64,000 nt of DNA from Pseudobacillus wudalianchiensis (GTDB lineage Bacteria; Bacillota; Bacilli; Bacillales; Domibacillaceae). Below the pieces are notes generated by a model. That model was not told the DNA's origin and did not search any database. It saw only the letters and a list, made by a program, of their open reading frames with translations. Numbering within the stretch: position 1 is the first letter of the stretch; every line of letters begins with the position of its first letter. Shown here piece after piece: positions 42,461-50,896 of the stretch. Location: NCBI RefSeq assembly GCF_001685015.1, contig NZ_MAYT01000027.1:218589-282588 (forward strand), read 5' to 3'. Made by a program: the position numbers and the translations under genes.

Positions 42461-44143
42461 TCATTTTTGTTTGGAAGCAGCCTCTGAAAGAGCGACCTTA
42501 TATCCCTTTGCCATAATATTTTTAAATCGAGCGGATGGAGTATCTGCCTGACAGCCGCAAAGGCCTTCTTCTGCTTTAGCTGTCACATTATAAACCGATA
42601 CTCTTTCTATCCCCGCTCCAATAAAGATTCCTGTTCTCGCCGACTGATCAATAACGACATTTTTAATATGAACATCATCCGCTCGTTGGCCTCCCCCAAA
42701 TATTTTAATGTCTACTCCTGCCGTTTTAAAATCCTTTATTTGAACGTGATGCAAATGTACATTTCGCGACCGGTATTGGATCGCAATAACCGGTTGCTGC
42801 TCGTAGTCATAGTTCGGGTCACCGATAACAGCAAAATGATTAATGATTACATTTTTATAGGCCGATACGACAAGTGCCCTTGGCTTCGACTCCCGATAGA
42901 GCTCTGTCCTAATAGGAGCAATAGAAACAAGGCGCGCAGCTGTAATATTGTAAGCAGTGAGAGACTCGGGATCCGCCGCACTATGATGGCCAATATGCCT
43001 GAAGTTAAATGAACGGTTATCATTGACTGATACATGCCCAATAATATGAACGTTATTAGCAGCAGATGAAGTTTCATGAGCTTTTATTTCTACGCCGCCA
43101 AAGCATCTAGTTGTTGAGTTATTTAACAGCCAAACGTTTCTAGAACCATCATCTACCTCAATACCATTTGAATTGGAGAACCCTTCCTTATGGGCTTTTC
43201 CACTCGGATCACACATATGCGAGTTAGAAATAAAAATGAAATCACTATGGTGAGTCGTAATGCCATCATCCCCAAAACCATATCCTTGGAGATGGTCCAA
43301 CCAAACATATTTACTGCCGCCGCGTGCTCTCGTTCCATCCCCTGAATAACTATATTTTGTAGAGGAAACATCAAAGCAGTGCAGCCCCGGGTTTATCGCT
43401 TTTACCCTTTTAACCCAACCATACGTAACATGGGCATAAGTTAAGCAGCTTGAACGGTTGCCTCCTGTACTCGTTCGCGGAATATCACCGAGGCGTTCGA
43501 CATTCCAATCAAGGGTCATATTTTCTACAGAAAGATGATGGTTACCCTTTTTATGATCTGAATTTGTGATGAGCCAACTGCTTTTCGGAGCCTTATCATG
43601 AAGCTTTAGTATTGTTCTATCTTTATCTGCTCCAACAAGATACGTAAAGGAAGGAAGCCGAATCTCCTTGACGATAAACACCCCTTTTGGAATATGCACC
43701 TTCACTTTTCCTTTTCCAATCGCTTTTCGGAAAGCTTCTGTACAATCTGTTACCCCATCGCCAACAGCCCCAAATTGCTCGATGTTTACTTCTCGAGTTA
43801 CTTGTTTTGTAAACGTCTCATACTCCTTGTCTAACAACTTTTTCCACGCTGGAAAAACATTCCCCGCTTCGTCTACCAACGTTTCTGAAGAAGCAGCCGG
43901 TCTGGAGCGCTCTGATGGCAAGAGGAGATTAATGAAAAAAGATGCCGCTTTTTGAAAAAATCGTCCAATAGAAAGGGAGCGGGGAGTCTCTATATTTGAA
44001 GGGATGGGATAGTGTTTTTTGCACTGGGTGAATAAATTGTTTGTTTCCTGCACAATCTGTTTAATAGATGGCTCTCTAGAGAAAAATTGGGAGATGAGCT
44101 GATCATTTTTGGCAGGATCATGATTTTTACTTAAATGAAACAT
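42461..44143 (-). CDS. Right-handed beta-helix protein (pectate-lyase-3/GH28-like)
   Basis: A 560-residue protein. After about 120 residues without a signal peptide, the stretch IEQFGAVGDGVTDCTEAFRKAI marks the start of a pectate-lyase-superfamily beta-helix, which runs to the end with repeating rungs (NMTLDW, KRVKAINPG, NVHIIGHVSV, NVIINHFAV, DVHIKNVVI). Such folds occur in polysaccharide lyases and phage tailspikes. Lack of a signal and a helical N-terminal part suggest a cell- or spore-associated protein rather than a secreted one. The substrate is unknown. Confidence 0.75.
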   Translation of the reverse strand: MFHLSKNHDPAKNDQLISQFFSREPSIKQIVQETNNLFTQCKKHYPIPSNIETPRSLSIGRFFQKAASFFINLLLPSERSRPAASSETLVDEAGNVFPAWKKLLDKEYETFTKQVTREVNIEQFGAVGDGVTDCTEAFRKAIGKGKVKVHIPKGVFIVKEIRLPSFTYLVGADKDRTILKLHDKAPKSSWLITNSDHKKGNHHLSVENMTLDWNVERLGDIPRTSTGGNRSSCLTYAHVTYGWVKRVKAINPGLHCFDVSSTKYSYSGDGTRARGGSKYVWLDHLQGYGFGDDGITTHHSDFIFISNSHMCDPSGKAHKEGFSNSNGIEVDDGSRNVWLLNNSTTRCFGGVEIKAHETSSAANNVHIIGHVSVNDNRSFNFRHIGHHSAADPESLTAYNITAARLVSIAPIRTELYRESKPRALVVSAYKNVIINHFAVIGDPNYDYEQQPVIAIQYRSRNVHLHHVQIKDFKTAGVDIKIFGGGQRADDVHIKNVVIDQSARTGIFIGAGIERVSVYNVTAKAEEGLCGCQADTPSARFKNIMAKGYKVALSEAASKQK

Positions 44144-44280
44144 ACCGTTACACCTGTCCTTTCCAATATTCTTTATATATTGCTATAAAATGTACCCTTG
44201 TTTTTTAGATAAAATCAAGTCTCGACCATTCTCTTCTCGGCAAGAGGATTAAAAAAAGAAAAAACAGGGTATAAGTCCGT

Positions 44281-44311
44281 TTGACAGAATTTATAAAGCA
44301 GCCGATATTAT
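44281..44311 (+). promoter_or_regulatory. Possible promoter of the csbB operon
   Basis: A perfect -35 TTGACA (44281-44286) is followed after 19 bp by TATTAT (44306-44311), about 115 bases before the glycosyltransferase start. The spacer is 2 bp longer than ideal. Nothing else is supported in the 282-base gap. Confidence 0.35.
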
Positions 44312-44425
44312 ACCAGCTCGATCATTTTTTTCTTTTCATTTTTCTGTCAATGCGGGGCATACATAAAAAGAACCTACCCTTTTATACAACAGAATCAATT
44401 TTATGAAGAGAAGAGGCGGAGAAGT

Positions 44426-45421
44426 GTGAATACCATTTCAATCATCATACCAGCTTACAATGAAGAAGATAATATCTCACTAATTTATGAAAGTATCAAA
44501 AAAGAATTTACAAAGTTAGCGTATGATTTTGAAATATGTTTTATTAATGATGCAAGCACTGATAACACATTAGAAGAAATTAAACAATTAGCAGCCAAAA
44601 CACCTAAAGTGAAATTTATTTCGTTCTCCCGCAATTTTGGAAAAGAAGCTGCACTATTAGCTGGCTTGCAGCATGCTAATGATCGAGCTGTCATCATTAT
44701 GGATGCCGATCTTCAACATCCTCCCTTTTTAATCCCTAAACTATTGAAAGGTTACGAAGAAGGCTTTGACCAGGTCATTGCGCGTAGAAACCGCAACGGC
44801 GAACCGACCTTAAAAAAGTTCCTTTCCTCAGCTTATTACAGGTTGGTTAACCAGATTGTCGATGTTAAATTGGAGGATGGAGTAGGTGATTTTAGATTAC
44901 TTAGCGAGAAAGCTGTGCAAGCTGTGCTTTCCTTAAATGAAGGTCAGCGTTTTTCAAAAGGGCTGTTTTCCTGGATCGGCATGAATCAAAAAATCATTGA
45001 TTACAACAATGTGCTGCGGGAGCACGGTGAAACAAAATGGTCGTTTTCTAAATTATTGAACTATGGACTGGACGGCTTTATTTCGTTTAACAACCGTCCC
45101 CTGCGGATTTGTTTTTATTCAGGAGCGATCGTTTTGTGTCTGGCACTTATTTACAGCGCCATTACATTTATCCAAATCTTAAATAATGGTATCGATGTGC
45201 CTGGCTACTTTACCATTATTACAGCTGTCCTTATTTTAGGAGGCATTCAACTCGTCAGCTTAGGTGTCATTGGGGAATATATTGGCCGGATTTATTATGA
45301 GACGAAAAAGCGGCCGCCTTATTTAATTCAAGAAACAAACTTTATGAACGGAGCGCAGTATGAGAAGAACAAGCCAAGAATTTATCAGATTCGTCATAAT
45401 CGGGGGAATCAATACCTTTAA
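44426..45421 (+). CDS. csbB: Family 2 glycosyltransferase, CsbB/GtrB-like
   Basis: A 331-residue enzyme with an N-terminal GT-A domain (ISIIIPAYNEEDNI, DADLQHPP with the metal-binding aspartates, SAYYRLVNQ) and two C-terminal membrane helices (about 230-252 and 268-290). CsbB-type enzymes load a sugar, usually GlcNAc, onto undecaprenyl phosphate. It overlaps the flippase gene by 62 bases, and the YfhO-type transferase follows, giving the full three-component glycosylation set. The start is GTG 44426 behind a GGCGGAG stretch. Confidence 0.9.
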   Translation: MNTISIIIPAYNEEDNISLIYESIKKEFTKLAYDFEICFINDASTDNTLEEIKQLAAKTPKVKFISFSRNFGKEAALLAGLQHANDRAVIIMDADLQHPPFLIPKLLKGYEEGFDQVIARRNRNGEPTLKKFLSSAYYRLVNQIVDVKLEDGVGDFRLLSEKAVQAVLSLNEGQRFSKGLFSWIGMNQKIIDYNNVLREHGETKWSFSKLLNYGLDGFISFNNRPLRICFYSGAIVLCLALIYSAITFIQILNNGIDVPGYFTIITAVLILGGIQLVSLGVIGEYIGRIYYETKKRPPYLIQETNFMNGAQYEKNKPRIYQIRHNRGNQYL

Positions 45422-45749
45422 TTATTATGCTGTCTATTTACTGCTTCATATGCTTCTGGGATGGCTCTATATGCCATCCCATGTGATTGCCTTTTTAGTC
45501 AGCTTTATTATTTCTTTCTTTTTAAATTCTTATTTTACATTTAAAGTGAAGCCGACATTAGCTAAGTTCTTAAAATTCCCGCTATCTCAGGTCGTGAACT
45601 TTACAGTGTCTTCTCTTTTTATGTATGTATTTATTGAATACTTCCAGATTAACAGTATGATTACTCCTATCTTGGCTGTATTCGTTGCCTTGCCTGCTAC
45701 TTTTGTTGTAACGAGTAAAATTATGAAAAAAGAGAGTGTTAGTGCATGA
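45360..45749 (+). CDS. gtcA: GtrA/GtcA-family lipid-linked sugar flippase
   Basis: A 129-residue protein with four membrane helices and the GtrA N-terminal motif FIRFVIIGGINTFNYYAVY. It is proposed to flip undecaprenyl-phosphate sugar across the membrane between CsbB and YfhO. It starts inside csbB in another frame behind GGAG and overlaps yfhO by 4 bases. Confidence 0.88.
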   Translation: MRRTSQEFIRFVIIGGINTFNYYAVYLLLHMLLGWLYMPSHVIAFLVSFIISFFLNSYFTFKVKPTLAKFLKFPLSQVVNFTVSSLFMYVFIEYFQINSMITPILAVFVALPATFVVTSKIMKKESVSA

Positions 45750-48355
45750 GGAAAAAAAGTGTCACGGTTCTTATTATTAGCAGTCTGCTTTTATCGGCGG
45801 CTGCTCATTTCTTTTTCATCCAGGAATGGTTCAATGGTCGATTTATGATCGGTCCAAACGACGGCTTATCACAAATGGCTCCTTTTAAAAAATTTATCTA
45901 TGATCAATACAGTCAGGGGAATTTTTTTTACTCTTGGTCGTTTGGTTTAGGCGGCGGGTTCTATAGCCAGCTTGCTTATTACTTTTCTACTTCTATTATT
46001 TTTCTCATGACGGCTGGAATCGTTTTTTCACTCGAAACCATCGGGCTTATTTCCCACCCTGATTTATTATTTTGGATAAATACGATACTGCCTGTCAGCA
46101 TCATTAGGCTGTCTCTCATTATCTTAACGGCGGTTTTTGCTTTTAGATATATGGGCATCCGCACGACGGCTGCTTTTACTGGTGCGGCTGTGTATGGCCT
46201 ATCCGTCATGTACTTCCGGCATGTCGTGTTCTGGGAGTTTTTCACCGATGCTATGCTGTGGCTGCCTCTTCTTGTGATAGGGACAGAAAAAATTATCCGC
46301 GAAGGAAAACCAGGATGGTTCATTGTCGCCTGGTCACTTATGTTTTTTAACAATTTTTATTTTGCTTATATTCATTTGATCTTTTTATTTATTTACATAG
46401 CATTTCGCTGGATCGTTCCGTTATCTCGACAAGAGTACCCGAAGCATAAACAGTTGTTTCTCTTTTTCTTAGGAGGAGTGATCAGCTTTTGTATAGGCGC
46501 TGTTTCCTTTATTCCAGCTGTTTATGGATTTCTACATAATTATCGGCCTGCTTATGAGGAACAGATCCCGTTTTTCTTTATTACTGACAACATTTTACAT
46601 GCAAGCAAGTATATTATTTTGCCAGCTATTTTAGTATTGTTTCTCTTTTTAGTTCCTTTATATAAAGAGCGTACATATCGTTTTTTTGCCCTGCTTACTA
46701 TACTGTTTATCATTTTTCACTTTAGCCCATTAGCAGCAAGTGCGTTTAATGGATTTTCTGCCCCGCAATACCGCTGGGAATACTTACTTTCCTTTACAGC
46801 AGGCGGATGTGTGGCTGCAGGCCTGCAGTCTTTGCACAAAGTCCGTTTGAACCAGCTGTTTTTATCGATTATCATCTCTTTCGGCCTTTATTTGTTTATG
46901 GCCGAAGCGATGACATACGTTATGGGCCCAAAGCTAATGATGATGTTTGAAGAACAGATAGATATAATTATCCAGCTATTTTTTCTGGCAGCCCTTTTGC
47001 TCTGTCTGTACGTATGGAGAAAGCACGCTTCTACCTTCTTTTTGTTACAGCTTGTCATTATCATTTCCGGCCTTGTCATCGTCAATGGGTACGAACAGAT
47101 GACCATGTCAGAAAAATTCGGCGTTGACCGGGTTTCCCGTGACACTTTACAAGACCCTGCATACAACGGGGCTGAACAACAGCAGCTGATCAAAAAGATC
47201 CAACACTCCGAACAAGACCCGCTTGTCAGAATAGATTGGATGAATCCGCTTAGAAACAATACGCCTATTGTCCAAGATTTTAATGGAACAAGCTTGTACT
47301 CCAGCATATTGAACGAGGAGCTGCTATTTTTCTATTGGCGCGATTTACAGATCGATATGGGACGGGAAAGTGTAAGCCGCTATGCCACTTTGGGAAATCG
47401 GGCAAACCTTTATGGCCTCTTGCAAACCAACTATTGGATGCGGGAAAAAGCTGAGGCTGCCAATGCCCCTTTTGGTTTCGAGCCAGTTGCAGAATCAGCT
47501 CATTATATCGCGTACAAAAACACACTTTCACTTCCTTTTATCCGCACTGCGCGCCATGTATTTTATGAAAAAGAGTTAAAAAATCGCTCACCGCTAGATA
47601 AAGAGCACGCGATGCTGTCGGGAGTCGTGTTAGATAAGAAGAACGGCAAAAGTGATGTTCCCCCAACGGAAAAGAATAGAATCGATGAGGCTGTTATAAA
47701 AGAAAAGAATGCAGCCTACGATAACGGGCAATTAAAGGTAACCAAAGACAATGGCGGCATCGTCATCACTCCCCGCCTCTCATCTGAAAAAACAAAAGAC
47801 TACTATGTCCAGTTTTATATTGAAAATGTCCATGGCAAAGGTTTCGCTGTCAAAGTGAATCAATATCGAACGACAAGGAAGCGAGCCGCTTCTATTTATA
47901 AAACGGGCATTCATACTGTGCTCATCCGGGTACCAAAAGAAGAGCACATTGCCATTCAATTGCCTAAAGGCACATACAAATTAAAACATTTAAAGCTGTA
48001 TGAAGAGGATTACCGTGAACTTCAGCAAACAGCAGCGGAAAAAAGCACTCCTGCTAAAATGAATTGGGATAAAAATAAAATCTCTATTACTTATGACAAT
48101 CATACCGACGAACGATATATGGCACTGCCGATTCCTTTTGAAAAAGGATGGCAGCTAAAGATAAATAATGAAGAAAAAGAGATAGAGAAAGCGAATTTTG
48201 CCTTTATCGGTTTTCCTTTAGAAAAAGGCAACAACCAGATAGAACTTATCTATCGCCCTCCTTTCTTTACAATATCGATCGTCTTGCTGGTTCTTGGAGT
48301 GGCGGCTGCAGTCTGGCTCATCAGAAGACAATCAAGCAAAAAACAAACGAGCTAA
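45746..48355 (+). CDS. yfhO: YfhO-family membrane glycosyltransferase
   Basis: An 869-residue GT-C-like protein with about 12 membrane helices in the first 440 residues and again one near the C-terminus, with a large extracellular beta-rich region between. N-terminal GPNDGLSQMAPFKKF contains the acidic residue expected for catalysis. YfhO transfers sugar from the lipid carrier to lipoteichoic acid in B. subtilis. It is the last gene of csbB-gtcA-yfhO. Confidence 0.9.
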   Translation: MRKKSVTVLIISSLLLSAAAHFFFIQEWFNGRFMIGPNDGLSQMAPFKKFIYDQYSQGNFFYSWSFGLGGGFYSQLAYYFSTSIIFLMTAGIVFSLETIGLISHPDLLFWINTILPVSIIRLSLIILTAVFAFRYMGIRTTAAFTGAAVYGLSVMYFRHVVFWEFFTDAMLWLPLLVIGTEKIIREGKPGWFIVAWSLMFFNNFYFAYIHLIFLFIYIAFRWIVPLSRQEYPKHKQLFLFFLGGVISFCIGAVSFIPAVYGFLHNYRPAYEEQIPFFFITDNILHASKYIILPAILVLFLFLVPLYKERTYRFFALLTILFIIFHFSPLAASAFNGFSAPQYRWEYLLSFTAGGCVAAGLQSLHKVRLNQLFLSIIISFGLYLFMAEAMTYVMGPKLMMMFEEQIDIIIQLFFLAALLLCLYVWRKHASTFFLLQLVIIISGLVIVNGYEQMTMSEKFGVDRVSRDTLQDPAYNGAEQQQLIKKIQHSEQDPLVRIDWMNPLRNNTPIVQDFNGTSLYSSILNEELLFFYWRDLQIDMGRESVSRYATLGNRANLYGLLQTNYWMREKAEAANAPFGFEPVAESAHYIAYKNTLSLPFIRTARHVFYEKELKNRSPLDKEHAMLSGVVLDKKNGKSDVPPTEKNRIDEAVIKEKNAAYDNGQLKVTKDNGGIVITPRLSSEKTKDYYVQFYIENVHGKGFAVKVNQYRTTRKRAASIYKTGIHTVLIRVPKEEHIAIQLPKGTYKLKHLKLYEEDYRELQQTAAEKSTPAKMNWDKNKISITYDNHTDERYMALPIPFEKGWQLKINNEEKEIEKANFAFIGFPLEKGNNQIELIYRPPFFTISIVLLVLGVAAAVWLIRRQSSKKQTS

Positions 48356-48359
48356 GCAT

Positions 48360-48385
48360 GTTTAAAAGAAAGAACTTAATGGTAA
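48360..48385 (+). promoter_or_regulatory. SigB-type promoter of yflT
   Basis: GTTTAA (48360-48365), a 14-bp spacer and TGGTAA (48380-48385) fit the general-stress sigma-B pattern GTTTAA / GGGTAT closely. It lies 37 bases before the yflT start. Confidence 0.6.
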
Positions 48386-48421
48386 ACATATAGAGAATAT
48401 AAAACTCAGGAGGCAGATAAA

Positions 48422-48745
48422 ATGGTTACAACAAAAACAGTTGAAAACGCAGTACAAGCAAAACATGAGATCGAGGGTTTACTCGCTCAAGGGTACTCTT
48501 TAGATGATGTCTATCTTCTAGCCCACGATGAACACCGTGGTGAGGATATCTCTGAGGCTCTTCACACGAATGAGGTTGGCATGGAGGAACAAGGAGTATT
48601 CGGCAGCATGAGTAACATCTTCAAATCACGCGGTGACGAATTACGAAGCAAAATGGAGTCCCTCGGCTTATCTCAGCAGGAAGCAGATACGTATGAAAAA
48701 GAACTAGACAAGGGCAAACTAGTTCTAATTGCAAACAAACATTAA
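48422..48745 (+). CDS. yflT: General stress protein, YflT/GSP17M family
   Basis: A 107-residue protein of the heat-induced YflT domain family: the N-terminal half is TVENAVQAKHEIEGLLAQGYSLDDVYLLAHD, the C-terminal half a helical segment (LGLSQQEADTYEKELDKGKLVLI). AGGAGG precedes the ATG. SigB promoter and terminator frame it as a single stress gene. Confidence 0.88.
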   Translation: MVTTKTVENAVQAKHEIEGLLAQGYSLDDVYLLAHDEHRGEDISEALHTNEVGMEEQGVFGSMSNIFKSRGDELRSKMESLGLSQQEADTYEKELDKGKLVLIANKH

Positions 48746-48757
48746 ACCGGACAAACG

Positions 48758-48802
48758 AAAAAAGCTGTCATAGAGTGGATATCCTCTCCATGACAGCTTT
48801 TT
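48758..48802. terminator. Bidirectional terminator between yflT and the antisense RNA
   Basis: Arms aaaaaagctgtcat / atgacagctttttt-type with inner pairing gag/ctc; strong on both strands. It ends yflT on plus and any minus-strand transcript passing the riboswitch-like RNA. Confidence 0.85.
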
Positions 48803-48825
48803 CTGACGTATTTTGCGGCGAAAAG

Positions 48826-48847
48826 ACGTCCGGCCACATCCAGACGT
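48826..48847 (-). terminator. Hairpin behind the B12-box, riboswitch expression platform
   Basis: On the minus strand ACGTCTGG / CCGGACGT pairs over a 6-base loop and is followed by CTTTT. It lies 10 bases after the B12-box-like motif, where a riboswitch terminator would be. Confidence 0.55.
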
Positions 48848-48849
48848 TC

Positions 48850-49025
48850 TGCCAAAGGCAGGCTTCCCGGCTTACGCAAATTAGCTCATCGCTTGATTAC
48901 TATACCATACTTCTACTGTATGGAGCAATCTATTTTTTCATTTTACACTCTGGCTCATCCGTCACTCACAGCACGCAACAGCCACACCTTCAACTAGACG
49001 CGTGTTCATCTTTTAGGCTTCGTTA
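48850..49025 (-). ncRNA. Cobalamin-riboswitch-like RNA without a downstream gene
   Basis: On the minus strand a B12-box-like motif AAGCCGGGAAGCCTGCC (48857-48873) closely follows the consensus rAGYCMGGAgACCTGCC. Upstream lie a stem CCATAC/GTATGG (48905-48923), a core GGCTGTTGCGTGCTGTGAG (48965-48983) resembling the CTG-CCGC-CTGTGA region, and TAAAAGATGAACAC / GTGT resembling the TAAAAGGGAA-P3 part. The core has diverged, so it may be decayed. No minus-strand gene follows; only terminators. Confidence 0.5.
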
Positions 49026-49083
49026 AAGATGATCGTTGTTTTTTTCAATAGTAAATTAGGGCAGAAGGCGTCCGCTTGCAGCG

Positions 49084-49111
49084 AAAATCAACAATCAAGT
49101 ATAACAGAGCC
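49084..49111 (+). repeat. Dispersed repeat copy B
   Basis: This 28-base plus-strand sequence is 27/28 identical to the minus strand at 14302-14329, with TTTTTAAGA after it in both. On the minus strand it contains TATACT, which could start a transcript running into the riboswitch-like RNA. Confidence 0.7.
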
Positions 49112-49155
49112 ATTTTTAAGACAAAGGCCGCAGTGAATAAAGGAGAACGATCGAT

Positions 49156-49893
49156 ATGGAAAAAGAAACAAAAACAAATGATGAATTATCGGAACGTTTT
49201 GAAGCTGCTTTTAATCGTATCCACAACAGACTAAAAGCAACCGTTAAACAAAGTGACAGCGATGCTTTTGTCGAGCTGCTTCACATCAGTGCGCGTAACC
49301 ACGCAAGCGTCCGGGCTCACCTTGATGAACTAAAGCAATATGCTAAGCTAAGAAACGCTATCGTCCATCAAAAGACAGAAGCCAACTATTACATAGCTGA
49401 GCCTCATCAAGAAATCGTAGAACGTATTGAACAAATTGACAAGATGTTATCCGAACCAGCAGAAGCGATGTCCATCGCCTCTTCTCCCGTTCACATTGTA
49501 GAGCTTGATACTCCGCTTGTACAAGTGCTGGAAATGATTCGCGACGATAAAATGAACGAATACCCTGTATATGAAAAAGGTAAATGTCAGGGCTTGTTAA
49601 CCGGAAAAGAAATATTGAAATGGATGGCTAATACACATGCCAATGGGAAAATAGATATTGCCTCGGTTCAAGTAAAGGACATTCTTCCGGAAAAAAATGA
49701 ATACATTATTGCTTTTGTGAAAAGAGATGCGAACATTTTTGATATTGAATTTACCTTTGAGGAACATCAATCCCGTAATAAAAAACTGGAAGCGATCCTT
49801 ATCACCCCCGATGGAAGTTCAGATGAGCTGCCGGTCGGCATTATTACCTCTTGGGATTTGACGAAAAATAATGATATTATTTTGGAACAATAA
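49156..49893 (+). CDS. CBS-domain protein with helical N-terminus
   Basis: A 245-residue soluble protein. The first 100 residues are helical (FVELLHISARNHASVRAHLDELK, KLRNAIVHQK), the rest a pair of CBS motifs (about 110-240; DTPLVQVLEMIRDDKMNEYPVYEKGKC, then VGIITSWDL). CBS pairs bind adenosine nucleotides and gate partner activity. The partner is unknown; the gene stands alone, AGGAGA upstream, terminator directly after the stop. Confidence 0.82.
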   Translation: MEKETKTNDELSERFEAAFNRIHNRLKATVKQSDSDAFVELLHISARNHASVRAHLDELKQYAKLRNAIVHQKTEANYYIAEPHQEIVERIEQIDKMLSEPAEAMSIASSPVHIVELDTPLVQVLEMIRDDKMNEYPVYEKGKCQGLLTGKEILKWMANTHANGKIDIASVQVKDILPEKNEYIIAFVKRDANIFDIEFTFEEHQSRNKKLEAILITPDGSSDELPVGIITSWDLTKNNDIILEQ

Positions 49894-49926
49894 AAAAGAC
49901 AAGCGGCTATCCAGCTTGTCTTTTTT
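49892..49926. terminator. Terminator of the CBS gene
   Basis: Thirteen-base arms aaaaaagacaagc / gcttgtctttttt with a 9-base loop, overlapping the stop codon region and symmetric for both strands. Confidence 0.88.
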
Positions 49927-50023
49927 ATTGTTTGTATATATTTCCATTCCGATCAACAGGGTTTATAGACTTAGGATAGCCCTCTAACTATACCTGTTTT
50001 AAAAATAAAACGCTTGAGGTAGC

Positions 50024-50695
50024 TTAATATGTTTTTGCTCCTATGTACCGCTTTGACCAATATGTACTCTTCAGTGAGCTGATCGTTACCCCTTCTGAAG
50101 TTGAGCTATGTATAAATTGATTTCCGCCTAGATAAATACCAGCATGTGAGGCGCCTTTTTGATAGGTTTCAAAGAAAACGAGATCCCCAACTCTTGGGCT
50201 GCTTACCTTTGATCCTCTGGAATAAATACCAGCTACTGTTCTAGGCAAGGAGATGTTAGCGCTATTTTTATAAACATATGTTAAAAATCCGCTGCAGTCA
50301 AAACCTGCTGGTGTGGTACCGCCCCATTTATAAGGAACATTCATGAACCGTTTCGCATAAGTTATCGTGTTCGCCTTGCTTGATGCACTTGTCGTTGGTT
50401 TTGCTGAAGCAGTTGATTTACCTAATACTCTAAATGTGTTTTTTCCGACTATACCATCTGCTGTCAGCCCATGAGCTTTTTGAAGCTTCATAACCGCTGA
50501 TTTCGTTAACGGCCCAAAGGTTGTATCCAGCGAAGAACGATAATACCCTTTTGATTTTAATACTTGTTGAAGTTCCTTTACATCTTGATGTTTCATACCA
50601 CTTTTTAACGTTTGATCCCCTAATGCTGCTTCTCCTGCAGCCGGGCTTGCCAGTAAAGCACCGGCCATCGTTGCTGCTACTAACCACTTTTTCAC
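50024..50695 (-). CDS. Secreted NlpC/P60 endopeptidase with peptidoglycan-binding domain
   Basis: A 223-residue cell-wall hydrolase. A signal peptide (to about residue 24) precedes a PG_binding_1 domain (about 29-92; DVKELQQVLKSKGYY, FGPLTKSAVMKLQ, DGIVGKNTF), a Ser/Thr linker and an NlpC/P60 domain (about 110-223). Catalytic residues are Cys134 in DCSGF, His184 in SHAGIYLG and His196. It cleaves peptide stems of peptidoglycan, probably D-Glu to meso-DAP. Monocistronic. Confidence 0.92.
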   Translation of the reverse strand: MKKWLVAATMAGALLASPAAGEAALGDQTLKSGMKHQDVKELQQVLKSKGYYRSSLDTTFGPLTKSAVMKLQKAHGLTADGIVGKNTFRVLGKSTASAKPTTSASSKANTITYAKRFMNVPYKWGGTTPAGFDCSGFLTYVYKNSANISLPRTVAGIYSRGSKVSSPRVGDLVFFETYQKGASHAGIYLGGNQFIHSSTSEGVTISSLKSTYWSKRYIGAKTY

Positions 50696-50896
50696 ACTTC
50701 TAACCTGCTTTCTTTCAATATATTTTCTATTTGTCTCCTATTCTACCATTTAAAAATTTCTACTATATTTTAATTATATTACAAATATATTAAACACTTG
50801 GAAAAGTTTTTCATTTTTTCACTTTCCTTCCTTGAAGACTCCGCATAAAATGTATCGAGACAAAAGTCCATGTTAAAAAGAAAGGTGGAATCACTG

